A stretch of DNA of 42,691 nt from Hyphomicrobiales bacterium (GCA_900466745.1 UBNE01000044.1:1-42691); one strand, 5' to 3'; shown: positions 26,830-36,197, numbered from the stretch's first letter. The notes: generated by a model not told the origin, from the sequence alone. Translations and numbers: made by a program.

Positions 26830-28155
26830 TCAGCCTTCGGGCTGCGGCAGGGTGATGCGCACGAGCGGGCCGCGCGGCTGGTTCTGCGTCAGCGTCAGGC
26901 TGCCCCGGTGCCCGGCGACGACGGCCTGGGCGATCGAGAGGCCGAGGCCGAATCCCTCGGAATCGACCCGTCCGCGCGCATCGTCGCCGCGCATGAAGGG
27001 TTCGAGCAGCCGCTGCCGGTCCGCTTCCGGAATGCCCGGCCCGTCATCGGCCACCTCGATCACGGTCGCGCCGTCCTCCCGGCGCAGCCGGATGACGGCT
27101 TCCCGCCCGTAGCGGACCGCGTTCTCCGCGAGATTGGTCAGAGCCCGCTCGAATTGCTGCGGATGCCCGATGGCGACGACCTGCCGCGGCCCCTCGTAGC
27201 GGATGTCGTGTCCCATATCGGCGAATTCGTCGGCGACGGTCTGCAGCAGGCTCGAAAGATCGAAGGCCGCGTGCTGCTCGCTGTGGTTGGCATCGCGCAG
27301 ATAGGAGAGCGCGCCCTGCACCATGGCGTCCATATGCTCGAGGTCGCGGGTGAACTGGGCGCGCAGCGCCTCGTCCTCGATGAACTCGACGCGCAGCCGC
27401 ATCCGCGTGATCGGCGTGCGCAGGTCGTGGCCCACCGCGGCCAGCATGCGCGTGCGGTCGGCGAACATCGCATGGATGCGGTCGCGCAGGCGGTTCAGAG
27501 CGCGGGCGGCGGTGCGGACCTCCTCCGGCCCCTCCTCGCGCAGGGGGGAGGGGTCGCGGTCGATCGAGAACTCTTCCGCGGCCGCGGCGAAGCGGGCGAG
27601 CGGCGCCGTGATCCCGCGCGAGGCCCAGAGCGACAGCGCGCCGACATTGAGGCCGATCAGGATGACGGTCGCGACGAGCAGGATCGAGACGGGGCGGGGC
27701 GGCAGCATCTCCGCCTCGCCCGCGGCGATCTCGGCGTTCAGCGCCGCGCCGTCGGGCAGCCCGATCAGGAAGCGGCGCGGCGGGCTGCCGGGCGCCGGAG
27801 CCTCCCGCAGCGCCACGCTGAAGCCGGGGCCGAGCCTTCGGGCGAAGGCGTCGTCCTCGGGACGAAACGTGCCTTCCGCCGCTTCGGGCCGGCCCTGCCC
27901 GTCGAGCCCGAAGCGGAAGCGCGCATCGGCCGCGTTGGCGGAGGCGATCACGTCCGGGCGCTGCTCCGGCGCGGTCCGGGCGATGACCCGGACGATGGTC
28001 GACATCGTCTCCAGTATTGGCGGTCCGGGCCTTTCGCGCGGCGCCTGCAGGAACAGCGTGACGCCGAGGATCAGGTGGAGCACGGCGATGATGCAGACCA
28101 CGAGCAGCGCGATCTGGCTGCCGATGCGTCCCGGCAGGCGGAGAAATCGCCTCAT
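26830..28155 (-). CDS. Sensor histidine kinase, EnvZ-like architecture
   Basis: A 441-residue inner-membrane sensor. Helix 1 is SQIALLVVCIIAVLHLILGV; a periplasmic domain of about 140 residues follows; helix 2 is SILLVATVILIGLNVGALSL, leading to a HAMP segment (SRGITAPLARFAAAAEEFSI). The H-box is AAVGHDLRTPITRMRLRVEF with the phosphorylated His, the N-box is RALTNLAENAVRYG, and the G-boxes are VADDGPGIPE and GFGLGLSIAQAV. Its ATG overlaps the response-regulator stop by 4 bp. The signal is unknown; neighbours suggest an envelope stress or antimicrobial. Confidence 0.93.
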   Translation of the reverse strand: MRRFLRLPGRIGSQIALLVVCIIAVLHLILGVTLFLQAPRERPGPPILETMSTIVRVIARTAPEQRPDVIASANAADARFRFGLDGQGRPEAAEGTFRPEDDAFARRLGPGFSVALREAPAPGSPPRRFLIGLPDGAALNAEIAAGEAEMLPPRPVSILLVATVILIGLNVGALSLWASRGITAPLARFAAAAEEFSIDRDPSPLREEGPEEVRTAARALNRLRDRIHAMFADRTRMLAAVGHDLRTPITRMRLRVEFIEDEALRAQFTRDLEHMDAMVQGALSYLRDANHSEQHAAFDLSSLLQTVADEFADMGHDIRYEGPRQVVAIGHPQQFERALTNLAENAVRYGREAVIRLRREDGATVIEVADDGPGIPEADRQRLLEPFMRGDDARGRVDSEGFGLGLSIAQAVVAGHRGSLTLTQNQPRGPLVRITLPQPEG

Positions 28156-28868
28156 CGCCGCTCGACCGCAGGGGTGAACAGGTAGCCGCCCGAGCGGATC
28201 GTGCGGATCAGCTCGGGGTCGCGCGGCTCCTTCTCGATCTTCTGCCGCAGGCGGCTGATCAGGATGTCGATGCTGCGTTCGAAGGGCGCGGCGGTCCGCC
28301 CCTGCGTCAGGTCGAGCAGGATGTCGCGCGACAGAACCCGCCCGGGCCGCTCGCAGAAGACGCGCAGCAGGTCGAACTCCGCCCCGGTGACGGCGACGCG
28401 GACATTGTCGGGATTGGTCAATTGCCGGCTGCCGGCGTTGAGCGTCCAGCCCTGGAAGACGAAGCTGCCGGGATGCTCGTCCGGTTCCGTCCGGCCGCCC
28501 TGCCGGCGGCGCAGCACCGCGCGGATCCGCGCCAGCAGCTCGCGCGGGTTGAAGGGCTTGCCGAGATAGTCGTCCGCGCCCATTTCGAGGCCGATGATGC
28601 GATCGACATCCTCGCTGCGCGCGGTCAGCATGATGATCGGCACGGAATGGCTCGCCCGCAGCCGCCGGCATATCGACAGCCCGTCCTCGCCGGGCAGGTT
28701 GAGGTCGAGGACGATCAGGTCGAAGCGATTGGCCTGAAGGGCACGGTCCATCTCGGCGCCGTCGCGCGCGATCGCGCTGCGCAGATCGTTCTGGGAGAGA
28801 TAGCGCGAGACCAGCGCGCTGATCTCGTGGTCGTCCTCGACGATGAGGATATGCGCGGTTGTGCTCAC
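28152..28868 (-). CDS. OmpR-family response regulator
   Basis: A 238-residue regulator. The receiver domain starts AHILIVEDDHEISALVSRYL with the acidic pair, carries the phosphoacceptor Asp in FDLIVLDLNLPGEDGLSICR and the conserved Lys in YLGKPFNPRELLARIRAVLR. The winged-helix output domain includes VTGAEFDLLRVFCERPGRVL and FERSIDILISRLRQKIEKEP, ending IRTIRSGGYLFTP. The GTG at 28868 is preferred because AGGA lies 5-6 nt upstream and it yields the usual short N-terminus; a TTG 24 bp further up is less likely. Likely targets are the efflux genes behind the kinase and the divergent bamA. Confidence 0.94.
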   Translation of the reverse strand: MSTTAHILIVEDDHEISALVSRYLSQNDLRSAIARDGAEMDRALQANRFDLIVLDLNLPGEDGLSICRRLRASHSVPIIMLTARSEDVDRIIGLEMGADDYLGKPFNPRELLARIRAVLRRRQGGRTEPDEHPGSFVFQGWTLNAGSRQLTNPDNVRVAVTGAEFDLLRVFCERPGRVLSRDILLDLTQGRTAAPFERSIDILISRLRQKIEKEPRDPELIRTIRSGGYLFTPAVERR

Positions 28869-29361
28869 TGTCCTGTCCAAAAGCTCGATCAATCTCGCAA
28901 TCTCACCGTGAAACAGGGTCGCTCGTCATCAAGGAATTGCAGGACAGGCAACGCCAAGGCCGTTCGCCGCAACAGGCACAACGCCGATGCCCCGTTTCCG
29001 GCCCCGGCGGGACCATCGAACCCGGCATGGCGGCGGGCATCGCCGTTGAGACCGGCGACCGCAGGATGCCTGATAGCCGCGATGTGTTTCTGGCGTAGCG
29101 GGTAAAGGTTTCGCGGCTGTGTCGATTTGTTTCGCAACGGTTACGCCGCCGGGAAAATGGTTGAAGGGCGACCCCGGTGGCGCAATGCGCCGAGACCGGC
29201 TTCGATATCGTGCGATCAATAGAGTAACGGAATGCTCTGATTTATGAAAACTCAGATTGATATGTATTTTATCGGGATACAAATGGAAATGAGCCTGCCA
29301 TCATCCCGACCTGCTCGGTATATTAGCAGAGGCCAACGTCGCCGATACGTGGGCCTTGCCG
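28869..29361. promoter_or_regulatory. Long divergent intergenic region between regulator and bamA
   Basis: 493 bp without a credible gene, the longest such gap here. The bamA-proximal ~130 bp (about 29205-29335) is markedly AT-richer than the rest of the window, as expected of promoters. It holds the dyad TCTGA-N11-TCAGA at 29236-29256, a possible regulator binding site. Short frames on both strands lack codon bias or domain similarity. Confidence 0.5.
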
Positions 29362-31854
29362 ATGACATCCTCCGCTCCGCGCAAACACCGTTATCCCGGC
29401 CTTCCGCGCTGCGGCCTCGCCGGCATCCTGGCCGTTTGCGGGCCTGCCGCGGCGTCGGCGCAGTCGATCGTCGTTCGGGGCAACCGCACCGTCGATGCCG
29501 AAGCCATCCGCCAGATGGCGGGGGACTGGCAGGCGGAGACGCCTGACCAGATCCGGGAACGCTTGAACGCGACCGGCCTGTTCGGCAGCGTCGAGGTGAA
29601 GCGGCAGGGCAGCCGGACCGTCGTCACGATCAGCGAGCACAACAGGATCAACCGCGTCGCCTTCGAGGGCAACCGGCGCCTGAAGGGCGACCAGCTTGCG
29701 CCGCTGGTGCAGTCCAAGGCCGGCGGCCCGCTCAGCCAGGACCTCATCAATTCGGACGTCGAGCGCCTGCACGAGGCCTATCGCCGCGCCGGCTACGGTC
29801 TGTCCTCCGTCAGCGGCCGCACCGTCCCGCTGCCGAACGGCCGCCAGGACGTGGTCTTCACCATCAGCGAGAGCGGCAAGACCGGCATCAAGTCGATCAA
29901 CTTCACCGGCAACAGCGCCTATTCGGCGGGGCGCCTGCGTGGGTTGATGAGCTCGACGGAGTCGAACTTCCTGAGCTGGGTCAAGACCTCCGACGTCTAC
30001 GATCCGGACCGGATCAATTCCGATCTCGACCTGATCCGCCGCTTCTACCTGAAGAACGGCTATGCCGACTTCCAGATCGTCAACAGCAGCGCCCGCTTCG
30101 ACGAGGCGGCCGGCGGCTGGGTGGTCGACATCCAGGTCGAGGAAGGCCCGCAATACAAGGTCGGCGAGGTCAGCGTGGTGTCCTCGGTGCCGGGCGTCGA
30201 CGACAAGGCCCTGCGCCGTTACGTCGCGACCTCCGGCGGGGACATCTACGACAACGAGGCGGTCGAGAAATCGCTCGTCGCGATCACGACGGACCTCTCC
30301 CGCCGCGGCCACCCCTTCGCGCAGGTCCGCCCGCGCGGCGACCGCGACGCGGCCGGCCACCTGATCGGCATCACCTATGTCGTCGACGAGGGCCCGCGGG
30401 TTTTCGTCGAGCGCATCAATGTCCGCGGCAATACGCGGACGCGCGACGACGTCATCCGCCGCGAACTCGATCTCGGCGAGGGCGATGCCTACAACAAGGT
30501 GATGATCGACCGCGCCGAGCGGCGCCTGAACAATCTCGGCTTCTTCAGCAAGGTCCGCATCACCAACGAGCCGGGCTCGGCGCCCGACCGCGTCGTGATC
30601 GACATCGACGTCGAGGACAAGGCGACCGGCTCCTTCTCGATCGCCGGCGGCTACTCGACCTCGGACGGCATCATCGGCGAGGTCTCGCTGTCGGAATCGA
30701 ACTTCCTCGGCCGCGGTCAGTTCGTCCGCATCGCCGGGACGCTGGGCGAACGGACCAAGGGCATCGATTTCTCCTTCACCGAGCCGTATTTCCTCGGCTA
30801 CCGCGTGGCGGCGGGCATCGACCTGTTCTCGAAATACAACGATTATTACAGCACCAACCGCTATGCCAGCCGCGTGACCGGCGGTCAGGTTCGCTTCACC
30901 TTCCCGATCACGGAAGAGTTCTCGATCACGCCGCGCTATGCGCTCTACACCACGCAGATCAAGGTGCCGAATACCAGCAGCTATCCCTATAACGACTGCA
31001 CCAATGCGCTGACGGGCATCACCCCGGGCACCGCGGGGGCGACCGCGGAAAGCTCGGTCTACAACTGCGTGACCAATGGCGAGGCCTCGGTCGCGATCAA
31101 GGAAGCGCAGGGCAGTTCCCTGACCTCGCTCGTCGGCCTCAACCTGAACTACAATTCGCTCGACAACCGGCTGAACCCGCGCAACGGCTTCATCGCCGAG
31201 CTGAAGCCGGAATATGCCGGCCTCGGCGGCGATTCCAAGTTCCTGCGCGTCGCAGCGGATGCCCGCTATTACCGCGAGCTGATGGACGACGTCGTCGGCT
31301 TCGTCCGGCTGCAGGGCGGTCATGTCCAGGCGACGAGCGGCAATCTGCGGATGGTCGACCACTATTCCATGGGGCCGTCCCTGGTGCGCGGCTTCGCGTC
31401 GAGCGGTATCGGGCCGCGCGATGTCCTGACCGGCACGGCGCTCGGCGGCACGACCTATGTCGGCGGCACGCTGGAGGTGCAGTTTCCGATCTGGGGCCTG
31501 CCGCGCGACATCGGCCTGCGCGGCGCGATCTTCGCCGATGCCGGCACGCTGTTCGATTACGACGGCGGCTCGAGCTCCAGCTATGCCGGCTGTCCGAGCG
31601 GCTCCCAGGCCCGCCAGTTCAATGTCACGACGAATTCGAGCTATCAGTCCAGCGTCGCCTGCGTGCGCGACAGCAAGACGATCCGATCCTCGATCGGCGC
31701 TTCCATCCTCTGGCAGTCGCCGCTGGGTCCGATCCGCTTCGACTATGCCTATGCGCTGACCAAGGACGATGGCTGGAAAGACCCGGCGACCGGCATCCGC
31801 TACGGCGGCGACAAGCTGCAGGCCTTCCGCTTCTCCGGCGGCACGCAGTTCTGA
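29362..31854 (+). CDS. bamA: BamA-type outer-membrane protein assembly factor
   Basis: Inserts beta-barrel proteins into the outer membrane. The 830-residue precursor has a signal peptide ending AAASA before QSIVVRGNRT. Five POTRA domains follow, opening at IVVRGNRTVDAEAI, INRVAFEGNRRLKG, IKSINFTGNSAYSA, YKVGEVSVVSSVPG and VFVERINVRGNTRT; the last is strongest. The barrel carries the VRGF motif in SLVRGFASSGIGPRDVLTG and ends FSGGTQF with C-terminal Phe. The ATG at 29362 is preferred to a TTG two codons earlier. It is not beside rseP, lpxD, fabZ or lpxA, where bamA usually sits in this order, so it may be a second copy. It is divergent from a response regulator. Confidence 0.93.
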   Translation: MTSSAPRKHRYPGLPRCGLAGILAVCGPAAASAQSIVVRGNRTVDAEAIRQMAGDWQAETPDQIRERLNATGLFGSVEVKRQGSRTVVTISEHNRINRVAFEGNRRLKGDQLAPLVQSKAGGPLSQDLINSDVERLHEAYRRAGYGLSSVSGRTVPLPNGRQDVVFTISESGKTGIKSINFTGNSAYSAGRLRGLMSSTESNFLSWVKTSDVYDPDRINSDLDLIRRFYLKNGYADFQIVNSSARFDEAAGGWVVDIQVEEGPQYKVGEVSVVSSVPGVDDKALRRYVATSGGDIYDNEAVEKSLVAITTDLSRRGHPFAQVRPRGDRDAAGHLIGITYVVDEGPRVFVERINVRGNTRTRDDVIRRELDLGEGDAYNKVMIDRAERRLNNLGFFSKVRITNEPGSAPDRVVIDIDVEDKATGSFSIAGGYSTSDGIIGEVSLSESNFLGRGQFVRIAGTLGERTKGIDFSFTEPYFLGYRVAAGIDLFSKYNDYYSTNRYASRVTGGQVRFTFPITEEFSITPRYALYTTQIKVPNTSSYPYNDCTNALTGITPGTAGATAESSVYNCVTNGEASVAIKEAQGSSLTSLVGLNLNYNSLDNRLNPRNGFIAELKPEYAGLGGDSKFLRVAADARYYRELMDDVVGFVRLQGGHVQATSGNLRMVDHYSMGPSLVRGFASSGIGPRDVLTGTALGGTTYVGGTLEVQFPIWGLPRDIGLRGAIFADAGTLFDYDGGSSSSYAGCPSGSQARQFNVTTNSSYQSSVACVRDSKTIRSSIGASILWQSPLGPIRFDYAYALTKDDGWKDPATGIRYGGDKLQAFRFSGGTQF

Positions 31855-31862
31855 TCGGCCCG

Positions 31863-31884
31863 GAGCCTCGGCTTCGCCAGGCTC
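31863..31884 (+). terminator. Hairpin after bamA
   Basis: GAGCCT pairs with AGGCTC, then after a one-base bulge GGC pairs with GCC around TTC. It starts 9 bp after the stop codon. There is no T-run, so it is only a candidate. Confidence 0.35.
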
Positions 31885-32045
31885 GACGGTGCGCGGGCCG
31901 CCGAGCGTCGCCCTGATCCGGTCCGCCAGATCCGGCGCGGCCGGGACATGCCGAAACCGCGGTCGCGGCTGTCGCCCGCGCGCGCGACAAAAGGCCCGGC
32001 TGCGCCCGTAATCCAGGCCGCTCCGATGCTCTCCTCCCGGGAGCC

Positions 32046-32077
32046 GGCCCGCCGGGGCATCGGTTGCGGAGCGGGCC
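32046..32077 (-). terminator. Hairpin after the tandem glycosyltransferase gene
   Basis: GGCCCGC and GCGGGCC form 7-bp arms around an 18-nt loop, 11 bp beyond the stop of the leftward operon. No T-run follows on the coding strand; weak evidence. Confidence 0.25.
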
Positions 32078-32087
32078 CGTTCCCGTC

Positions 32088-34415
32088 CTACAGATCGTAC
32101 AGGGCCTCGAGCGGCGGGCTCTGGTGATTCACCCGAAAGCAGGCCGCATTCTGCGACAGGTTGATATTGTAGAAGGGGTCCAGCCCGACGAGATGCGCCC
32201 ATTGCCGGTTGAACCTGCGCAGCTCGTCCGGCGCGGGTTCCGGGCGGCTGACCGACTCGTGGTGCTCCAGGCAGGCATAGGGCGTGAAGACGAAATGCCC
32301 GCCGGTATGGACGTTCAACCGCAGGCAGAAATCGATATCGTTGTAGTTGATCCGGTAGGCGGGATCGAAACCGCCGATGGCAAGGAAATCCGCGCGCCTC
32401 ACCATTACGCAGGCGCCCGTGACGGCGCTGTAGTCGCGCGGAACGACCGCCGAGCAAACCTGGCCGATCTCCGAGGCGGGGTGCAGGTAATAGGGATGCG
32501 AGGGGCCCTGGCCGAGAAGCAGCACGCCGGCATGCTGGATGCGCCCGTCGGGAAAGAACAGCTTTGCGCCGGCGCCGGAGATGCCGTCCTGCTGGCACCA
32601 CATCAGCATCTCCTCGAGCCAGCCGCGCGAGATGACGCGGATGTCGTCGTTGAGCAGGAGCAGATAGTCGCCCCGCGCCGCCTCGGCCAGGAGGTTCATC
32701 TTGTCGGAGAGGTTGAAGAGCTGGCTCTCGTAGCGGACGAGCCGCACGTTCTCGCTGCGGAGGGCGCGCTCCAGATCCGGCGCGAGATCGCCGTTCTCGG
32801 CGACCACGATCTCGATGTTGGGATAGGTGCTCCTCTCGCGGATCGAGCGGACGAGATCGAGCACGTACCAGCTTTCGCCGGCGGTCCCGCTGCGATGGCC
32901 CGCCGTCGGAATGGCGATCGAGACCAGCGGCTGGCCGACGATGCCGAAGCGGACGCGATGCGTGCCCGGCAGCGGGCCGGCGACGACGCTGCCGCCATAG
33001 CGGCTGCGATCGACGAAATCCTGCACCGCCCTGCGGGCCGCCAGCTCGGCCCGGGGCTTGGCCTGGCTGCCGGAGGCGGTCGACTGGGGCAGCGTCCGCC
33101 AGTGATAGAGAATGTCCGGGATGTGGACGACATGCCGCGTCGCCGCGGCGAAGCGCAGGGCCAGATCGTAATCCTGCGCGAAATCATAGTCCGGGCGGAA
33201 GCCGCCGAGGCTCTTGGCGAGGCTGGTGCGGTAGACGCCGAGATGGCAGCTATACATGCAGGAGAGGAAATAGGCCGGCGACCAGTCCGGCTTGAAGAAG
33301 GGGGCCGAGCGGCGGCCCTTCTCGTCGATCTTGTCTTCGTCGGAATAGAGCCAGTCGGCGCGCGGATCGCGGTTGATCGCAGCGGCGAAGGCGTGCAGGG
33401 CGTGCGGGGCGAGCAGGTCGTCATGGTCGAGCAAGGCGACATAGTCGCCGCCCGCCTGTGCGAGGGCGGCGTTGCTGGCGCGGGCTATGCCGCCGTTCTC
33501 CGGCAGGAAGATCGGCCGGATCCGCGGATCGCGCGCGGAAAACCTGTCCAGGATGCGGCGGGTGGTCCGGTCGGTCGAGCCGTCGTCGACGGCCAGCAGC
33601 TCCCAATCCGGATAGGTCTGGGCCAGCACGGATTCGATCGCCATTTCGAGAAAGGCCGGCGGCGAATTGAAGGTCGGCATGATGACGGAAAAGCACGGCC
33701 TGAGCGGAAACCCTGCGCTCTTGGCGACGAAGCGCCAGCGCAGATCCTCCGTCATCACCCGCTGCTGCAGCCAATCGCCATAGGCGGCCGCCTCTCCCAG
33801 ACGGCCCGGCGCCAGCCGCTGCCGCAAGCCCGACCAGTCGCCCCGCAGCAGCATTCCGCCGGCCCGCAGCAGCTTTTGCCCGAGCACGCCGCGGCGGTGG
33901 AGATCCGCGATCTGGTTGAGGACCGTCGGCGAATGGGAGGGTGCCGCGGCGAGCGGGGACAGCCCCAGCGCGTGCAGCACGAAACGGCAGGGGGTCTCGC
34001 AAGGGTCGATCCGGAAGGCCCGCGCCGGGGCGGGCAGGTCGATGATCGTCGCGATCTCGATGCGGCCGCCGCTGAAGGGGATGGCGAGGCTGTCCTCCTC
34101 GCGAAACCCTTCGCCGATGTCGAAATACAGACGCCAGCGATCGTGATGGTCTTCGCCGGCGTCGGGCAGGGTCGCCGCGAAGCGGATCGAAAGAAGGCCG
34201 GCCGGAGCGCGCAGCGGAGCGTAGAAATAGCAATCGAAGCCGTCGCTTCGCCAATGGCCGGCCGTCACGTCCGGCCGCAGCTTCCCCGCCGGGTAGAAGG
34301 GGACCCCGGCCTGGCGCCCGAGGAGCGCGCGCAGGATGCCGGGATGTCCGGGCGTCGCGGGGCCGGCATCGGCGTCGCTCGCTCCGGCGTTCTGGATTTC
34401 CGTCATGTCTCGCAT
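32088..34415 (-). CDS. Tandem GT2 glycosyltransferase with N-terminal beta domain
   Basis: A 775-residue cytoplasmic enzyme. Residues 1-200 contain a beta-rich module (GHWRSDGFDCYFYAPLRAPA, FRIDPCETPCRFVLHALG) of the kind found in front of rhizobial polysaccharide glycosyltransferases. The first GT2 domain starts near residue 240 (FSVIMPTFNSPPAFLEMAIE, LLAVDDGSTD, DYVALLDHDDLLAPHAL). The second starts near residue 500 (PLVSIAIPTAGHRSGTAGES, IEIVVAENGD, YLLLLNDDIRVISRGWLEEM, INYNDIDFCLRL). Two active sites suggest it adds two sugars or alternates linkages. It is the last gene of the CDP-sugar operon, 19 bp after the epimerase gene, so it probably uses that sugar. Confidence 0.9.
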   Translation of the reverse strand: MRDMTEIQNAGASDADAGPATPGHPGILRALLGRQAGVPFYPAGKLRPDVTAGHWRSDGFDCYFYAPLRAPAGLLSIRFAATLPDAGEDHHDRWRLYFDIGEGFREEDSLAIPFSGGRIEIATIIDLPAPARAFRIDPCETPCRFVLHALGLSPLAAAPSHSPTVLNQIADLHRRGVLGQKLLRAGGMLLRGDWSGLRQRLAPGRLGEAAAYGDWLQQRVMTEDLRWRFVAKSAGFPLRPCFSVIMPTFNSPPAFLEMAIESVLAQTYPDWELLAVDDGSTDRTTRRILDRFSARDPRIRPIFLPENGGIARASNAALAQAGGDYVALLDHDDLLAPHALHAFAAAINRDPRADWLYSDEDKIDEKGRRSAPFFKPDWSPAYFLSCMYSCHLGVYRTSLAKSLGGFRPDYDFAQDYDLALRFAAATRHVVHIPDILYHWRTLPQSTASGSQAKPRAELAARRAVQDFVDRSRYGGSVVAGPLPGTHRVRFGIVGQPLVSIAIPTAGHRSGTAGESWYVLDLVRSIRERSTYPNIEIVVAENGDLAPDLERALRSENVRLVRYESQLFNLSDKMNLLAEAARGDYLLLLNDDIRVISRGWLEEMLMWCQQDGISGAGAKLFFPDGRIQHAGVLLLGQGPSHPYYLHPASEIGQVCSAVVPRDYSAVTGACVMVRRADFLAIGGFDPAYRINYNDIDFCLRLNVHTGGHFVFTPYACLEHHESVSRPEPAPDELRRFNRQWAHLVGLDPFYNINLSQNAACFRVNHQSPPLEALYDL

Positions 34416-34434
34416 TGCCGCTGATGGAGGAAGG

Positions 34435-34965
34435 TCAGGCGCGATGGTTAGGGTAGGCGGCGTCCCGCGCGTTCAGGCGCGGCGCCGGCTCGGGCCAGGC
34501 GATGCCGAAGGCCGGATCGTTCCAGCGGGCCCCGCGGGCCAGCTCGGCGCGATAGGGAGCGCCCATCATGTAGAAGACCTCGCTCTCGGGACGCAGCGTC
34601 TGGAAGCCGTGAGCGCAGCCTTCGGGAACGAAGAGGGCCCGGCCGTCATCCGCGGAGAGCTCGACGCCGATCCATTCCCCCCGCGTCGGCGAGCCGGGGC
34701 GCAGATCCACCACGACATCGAAGATCGCGCCGCGCGTGCAGCGGACGAGCTTCGCATCGGGAACCGGCGGGGCCTGGTAATGCAGGCCGCGCAGCGTGCC
34801 GCGATACGGGTTGAAGGACAGGTTGCACTGCACGGGCGCGAAGCGGATGCCATGCCGGCCGAAGACCTCGGCGCAGTAGCAGCGGGCGAAATGCCCGCGC
34901 TCATCCGCCTGCGGCGCGATGTCGACGACGAAGACGCCGGCGATGCGGCTCTCGGTCAGGATCAC
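34435..34965 (-). CDS. rfbC: RmlC-like NDP-4-keto-6-deoxyhexose epimerase
   Basis: A 176-residue cupin epimerase. The catalytic base His62 lies in YRGTLRGLHYQ, the partner Asp in FDVVVDLRPGSPT, and the conserved tail region is YRAELARGARWNDPAFGIAW. Family members epimerise C3 and/or C5 of dTDP-4-keto-6-deoxyglucose. Here the gene is sandwiched in a CDP-sugar operon, so a CDP-4-keto-3-C-methyl sugar is a plausible substrate; a role in the dTDP-rhamnose branch is the alternative. The GTG start overlaps the methyltransferase stop by 4 bp (GTGA) and gives the normal family length. Confidence 0.88.
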   Translation of the reverse strand: MILTESRIAGVFVVDIAPQADERGHFARCYCAEVFGRHGIRFAPVQCNLSFNPYRGTLRGLHYQAPPVPDAKLVRCTRGAIFDVVVDLRPGSPTRGEWIGVELSADDGRALFVPEGCAHGFQTLRPESEVFYMMGAPYRAELARGARWNDPAFGIAWPEPAPRLNARDAAYPNHRA

Positions 34966-36197
34966 GCCAGGATCTCCACCTCCGGGATCGGGACGACGAA
35001 GCGCCCGCCCCAGCTCCGCAGCGGCGCCATCTGCTCCATGATCTCGTTCTTGAGATTCCACGGCAGGATCAGCAGGTAGTCCGGCTTCGCCTTCAGGATC
35101 TCGTCCGGCGCCTTCACCGGGATGCGCGTGCCGGGCAGGAGCCGGCCCTGCTTGTGCGGGCTGCGATCGACGGTGAAATCGATCAGCTCCGGTCCGACGC
35201 CACAGTAATTGAGCAGGGTGTTGCCCTTGGCCGGGGCGCCATAGGCGGCAACCCGCTTGCCGGCCCGCCTGGCGCCGATCAGGAATTCCAGAAGGGCGAA
35301 TTTGGTCTGGGCGATGCGCTGCGCGAAGCGGGTGTAGACATCGAGCTCATCGCAGCCTTCCGCCTTCTCCTGGCTGCGCAAGGCGGCCACCGCCTCGGAA
35401 GCCTGCCGGCCGCCGGCGTTCGCATGGCCGGCATAGACGCGCAGCGAGCCGCCATGCGTCGGCAGGCGCTCGACGTCGAAGACGGCGAGGCCATGGGCTG
35501 CGAGCACGCGCTCGATCACCAGGAAGGAGAAATAGGAGAAGTGCTCGTGATAGATCGTGTCGAACTGGTTCTCGGCCAGCATCCGCAGGAGATGCGGGAA
35601 TTCCAGCGTCAGGACGCCGTCCGGCTTGAGCAATATCTCGAAGCCGGCGACGAAATCGTTCAGGTCGGGCACATGGGCGACGACGTTGTTGGCCGCGATC
35701 AGATCGGCCCGGTGGCCCTGTGCGGCAAGCTCGCGCGCCGCGGCGCGTCCGAAGAAGCGGACCTGCGTCGGGATTCCGCAGCGCTCCGCCGCCGCTGCGA
35801 CATTGGCCGCGGGCTCGACGCCCAGCACGGGAATGCCGGCGCGCTGGAAGAACTGCAGCAGATAGCCGTCATTGCTCGCGACCTCGACGACCTTGCTCGC
35901 CTGCGACAGGCCGAAACGGCCGATCATTCCGGCCGCGTAGCGCTCGCTATGGGCGAGCCAGCTCGGCGAAAAGCCGGAGAAATAGGCGTAGTCCGTAAAG
36001 ATCGCGTCGGGCGTCTCGACATCGCGCGCCTGCACCAGCTTGCAGAGGTCGCAGACATAGATCTGCAGGGGATAGAAGGCTTCCGGCTCGGCGGCGTCTT
36101 CCGGCGCGACAAAGCTGTTGGCGAGCGGCGTCATGCCGAGATCGGCGAAGATCGTCGTCAAAGGCGCGCTGCAGAAGCGGCACTTGCATGGGGTCAT
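34962..36197 (-). CDS. NDP-hexose C-methyltransferase
   Basis: A 411-residue SAM-dependent enzyme that adds a methyl group to a sugar carbon, usually C3 of a 4-keto-6-deoxy nucleotide sugar. The N-terminal zinc site is C-x2-C (CRFCSAPL) plus C-x2-C (YVCDLCKLVQ). The SAM-binding motif is VVEVASNDGYLLQFFQRAGI, then IAANNVVAHVPDLNDFVAGF. The catalytic HEHF-type motif is visible in FDTIYHEHFSYFS. The C-terminal domain contains RVAAYGAPAKGNTLLNYCGV and PDYLLILPWNLKNEIMEQM. Architecture matches TylC3/EvaC-type enzymes. Its ATG overlaps the rfbG stop by 1 bp (TGATG). Confidence 0.92.
   Translation of the reverse strand: MTPCKCRFCSAPLTTIFADLGMTPLANSFVAPEDAAEPEAFYPLQIYVCDLCKLVQARDVETPDAIFTDYAYFSGFSPSWLAHSERYAAGMIGRFGLSQASKVVEVASNDGYLLQFFQRAGIPVLGVEPAANVAAAAERCGIPTQVRFFGRAAARELAAQGHRADLIAANNVVAHVPDLNDFVAGFEILLKPDGVLTLEFPHLLRMLAENQFDTIYHEHFSYFSFLVIERVLAAHGLAVFDVERLPTHGGSLRVYAGHANAGGRQASEAVAALRSQEKAEGCDELDVYTRFAQRIAQTKFALLEFLIGARRAGKRVAAYGAPAKGNTLLNYCGVGPELIDFTVDRSPHKQGRLLPGTRIPVKAPDEILKAKPDYLLILPWNLKNEIMEQMAPLRSWGGRFVVPIPEVEILA

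Noticed and set aside
28929..29282. A 117-codon minus-strand frame in the regulator/bamA gap
   Set aside because: It has Arg/Ser/Pro-rich, low-complexity text, no domain, and no good ribosome binding site; the region is better read as regulatory.
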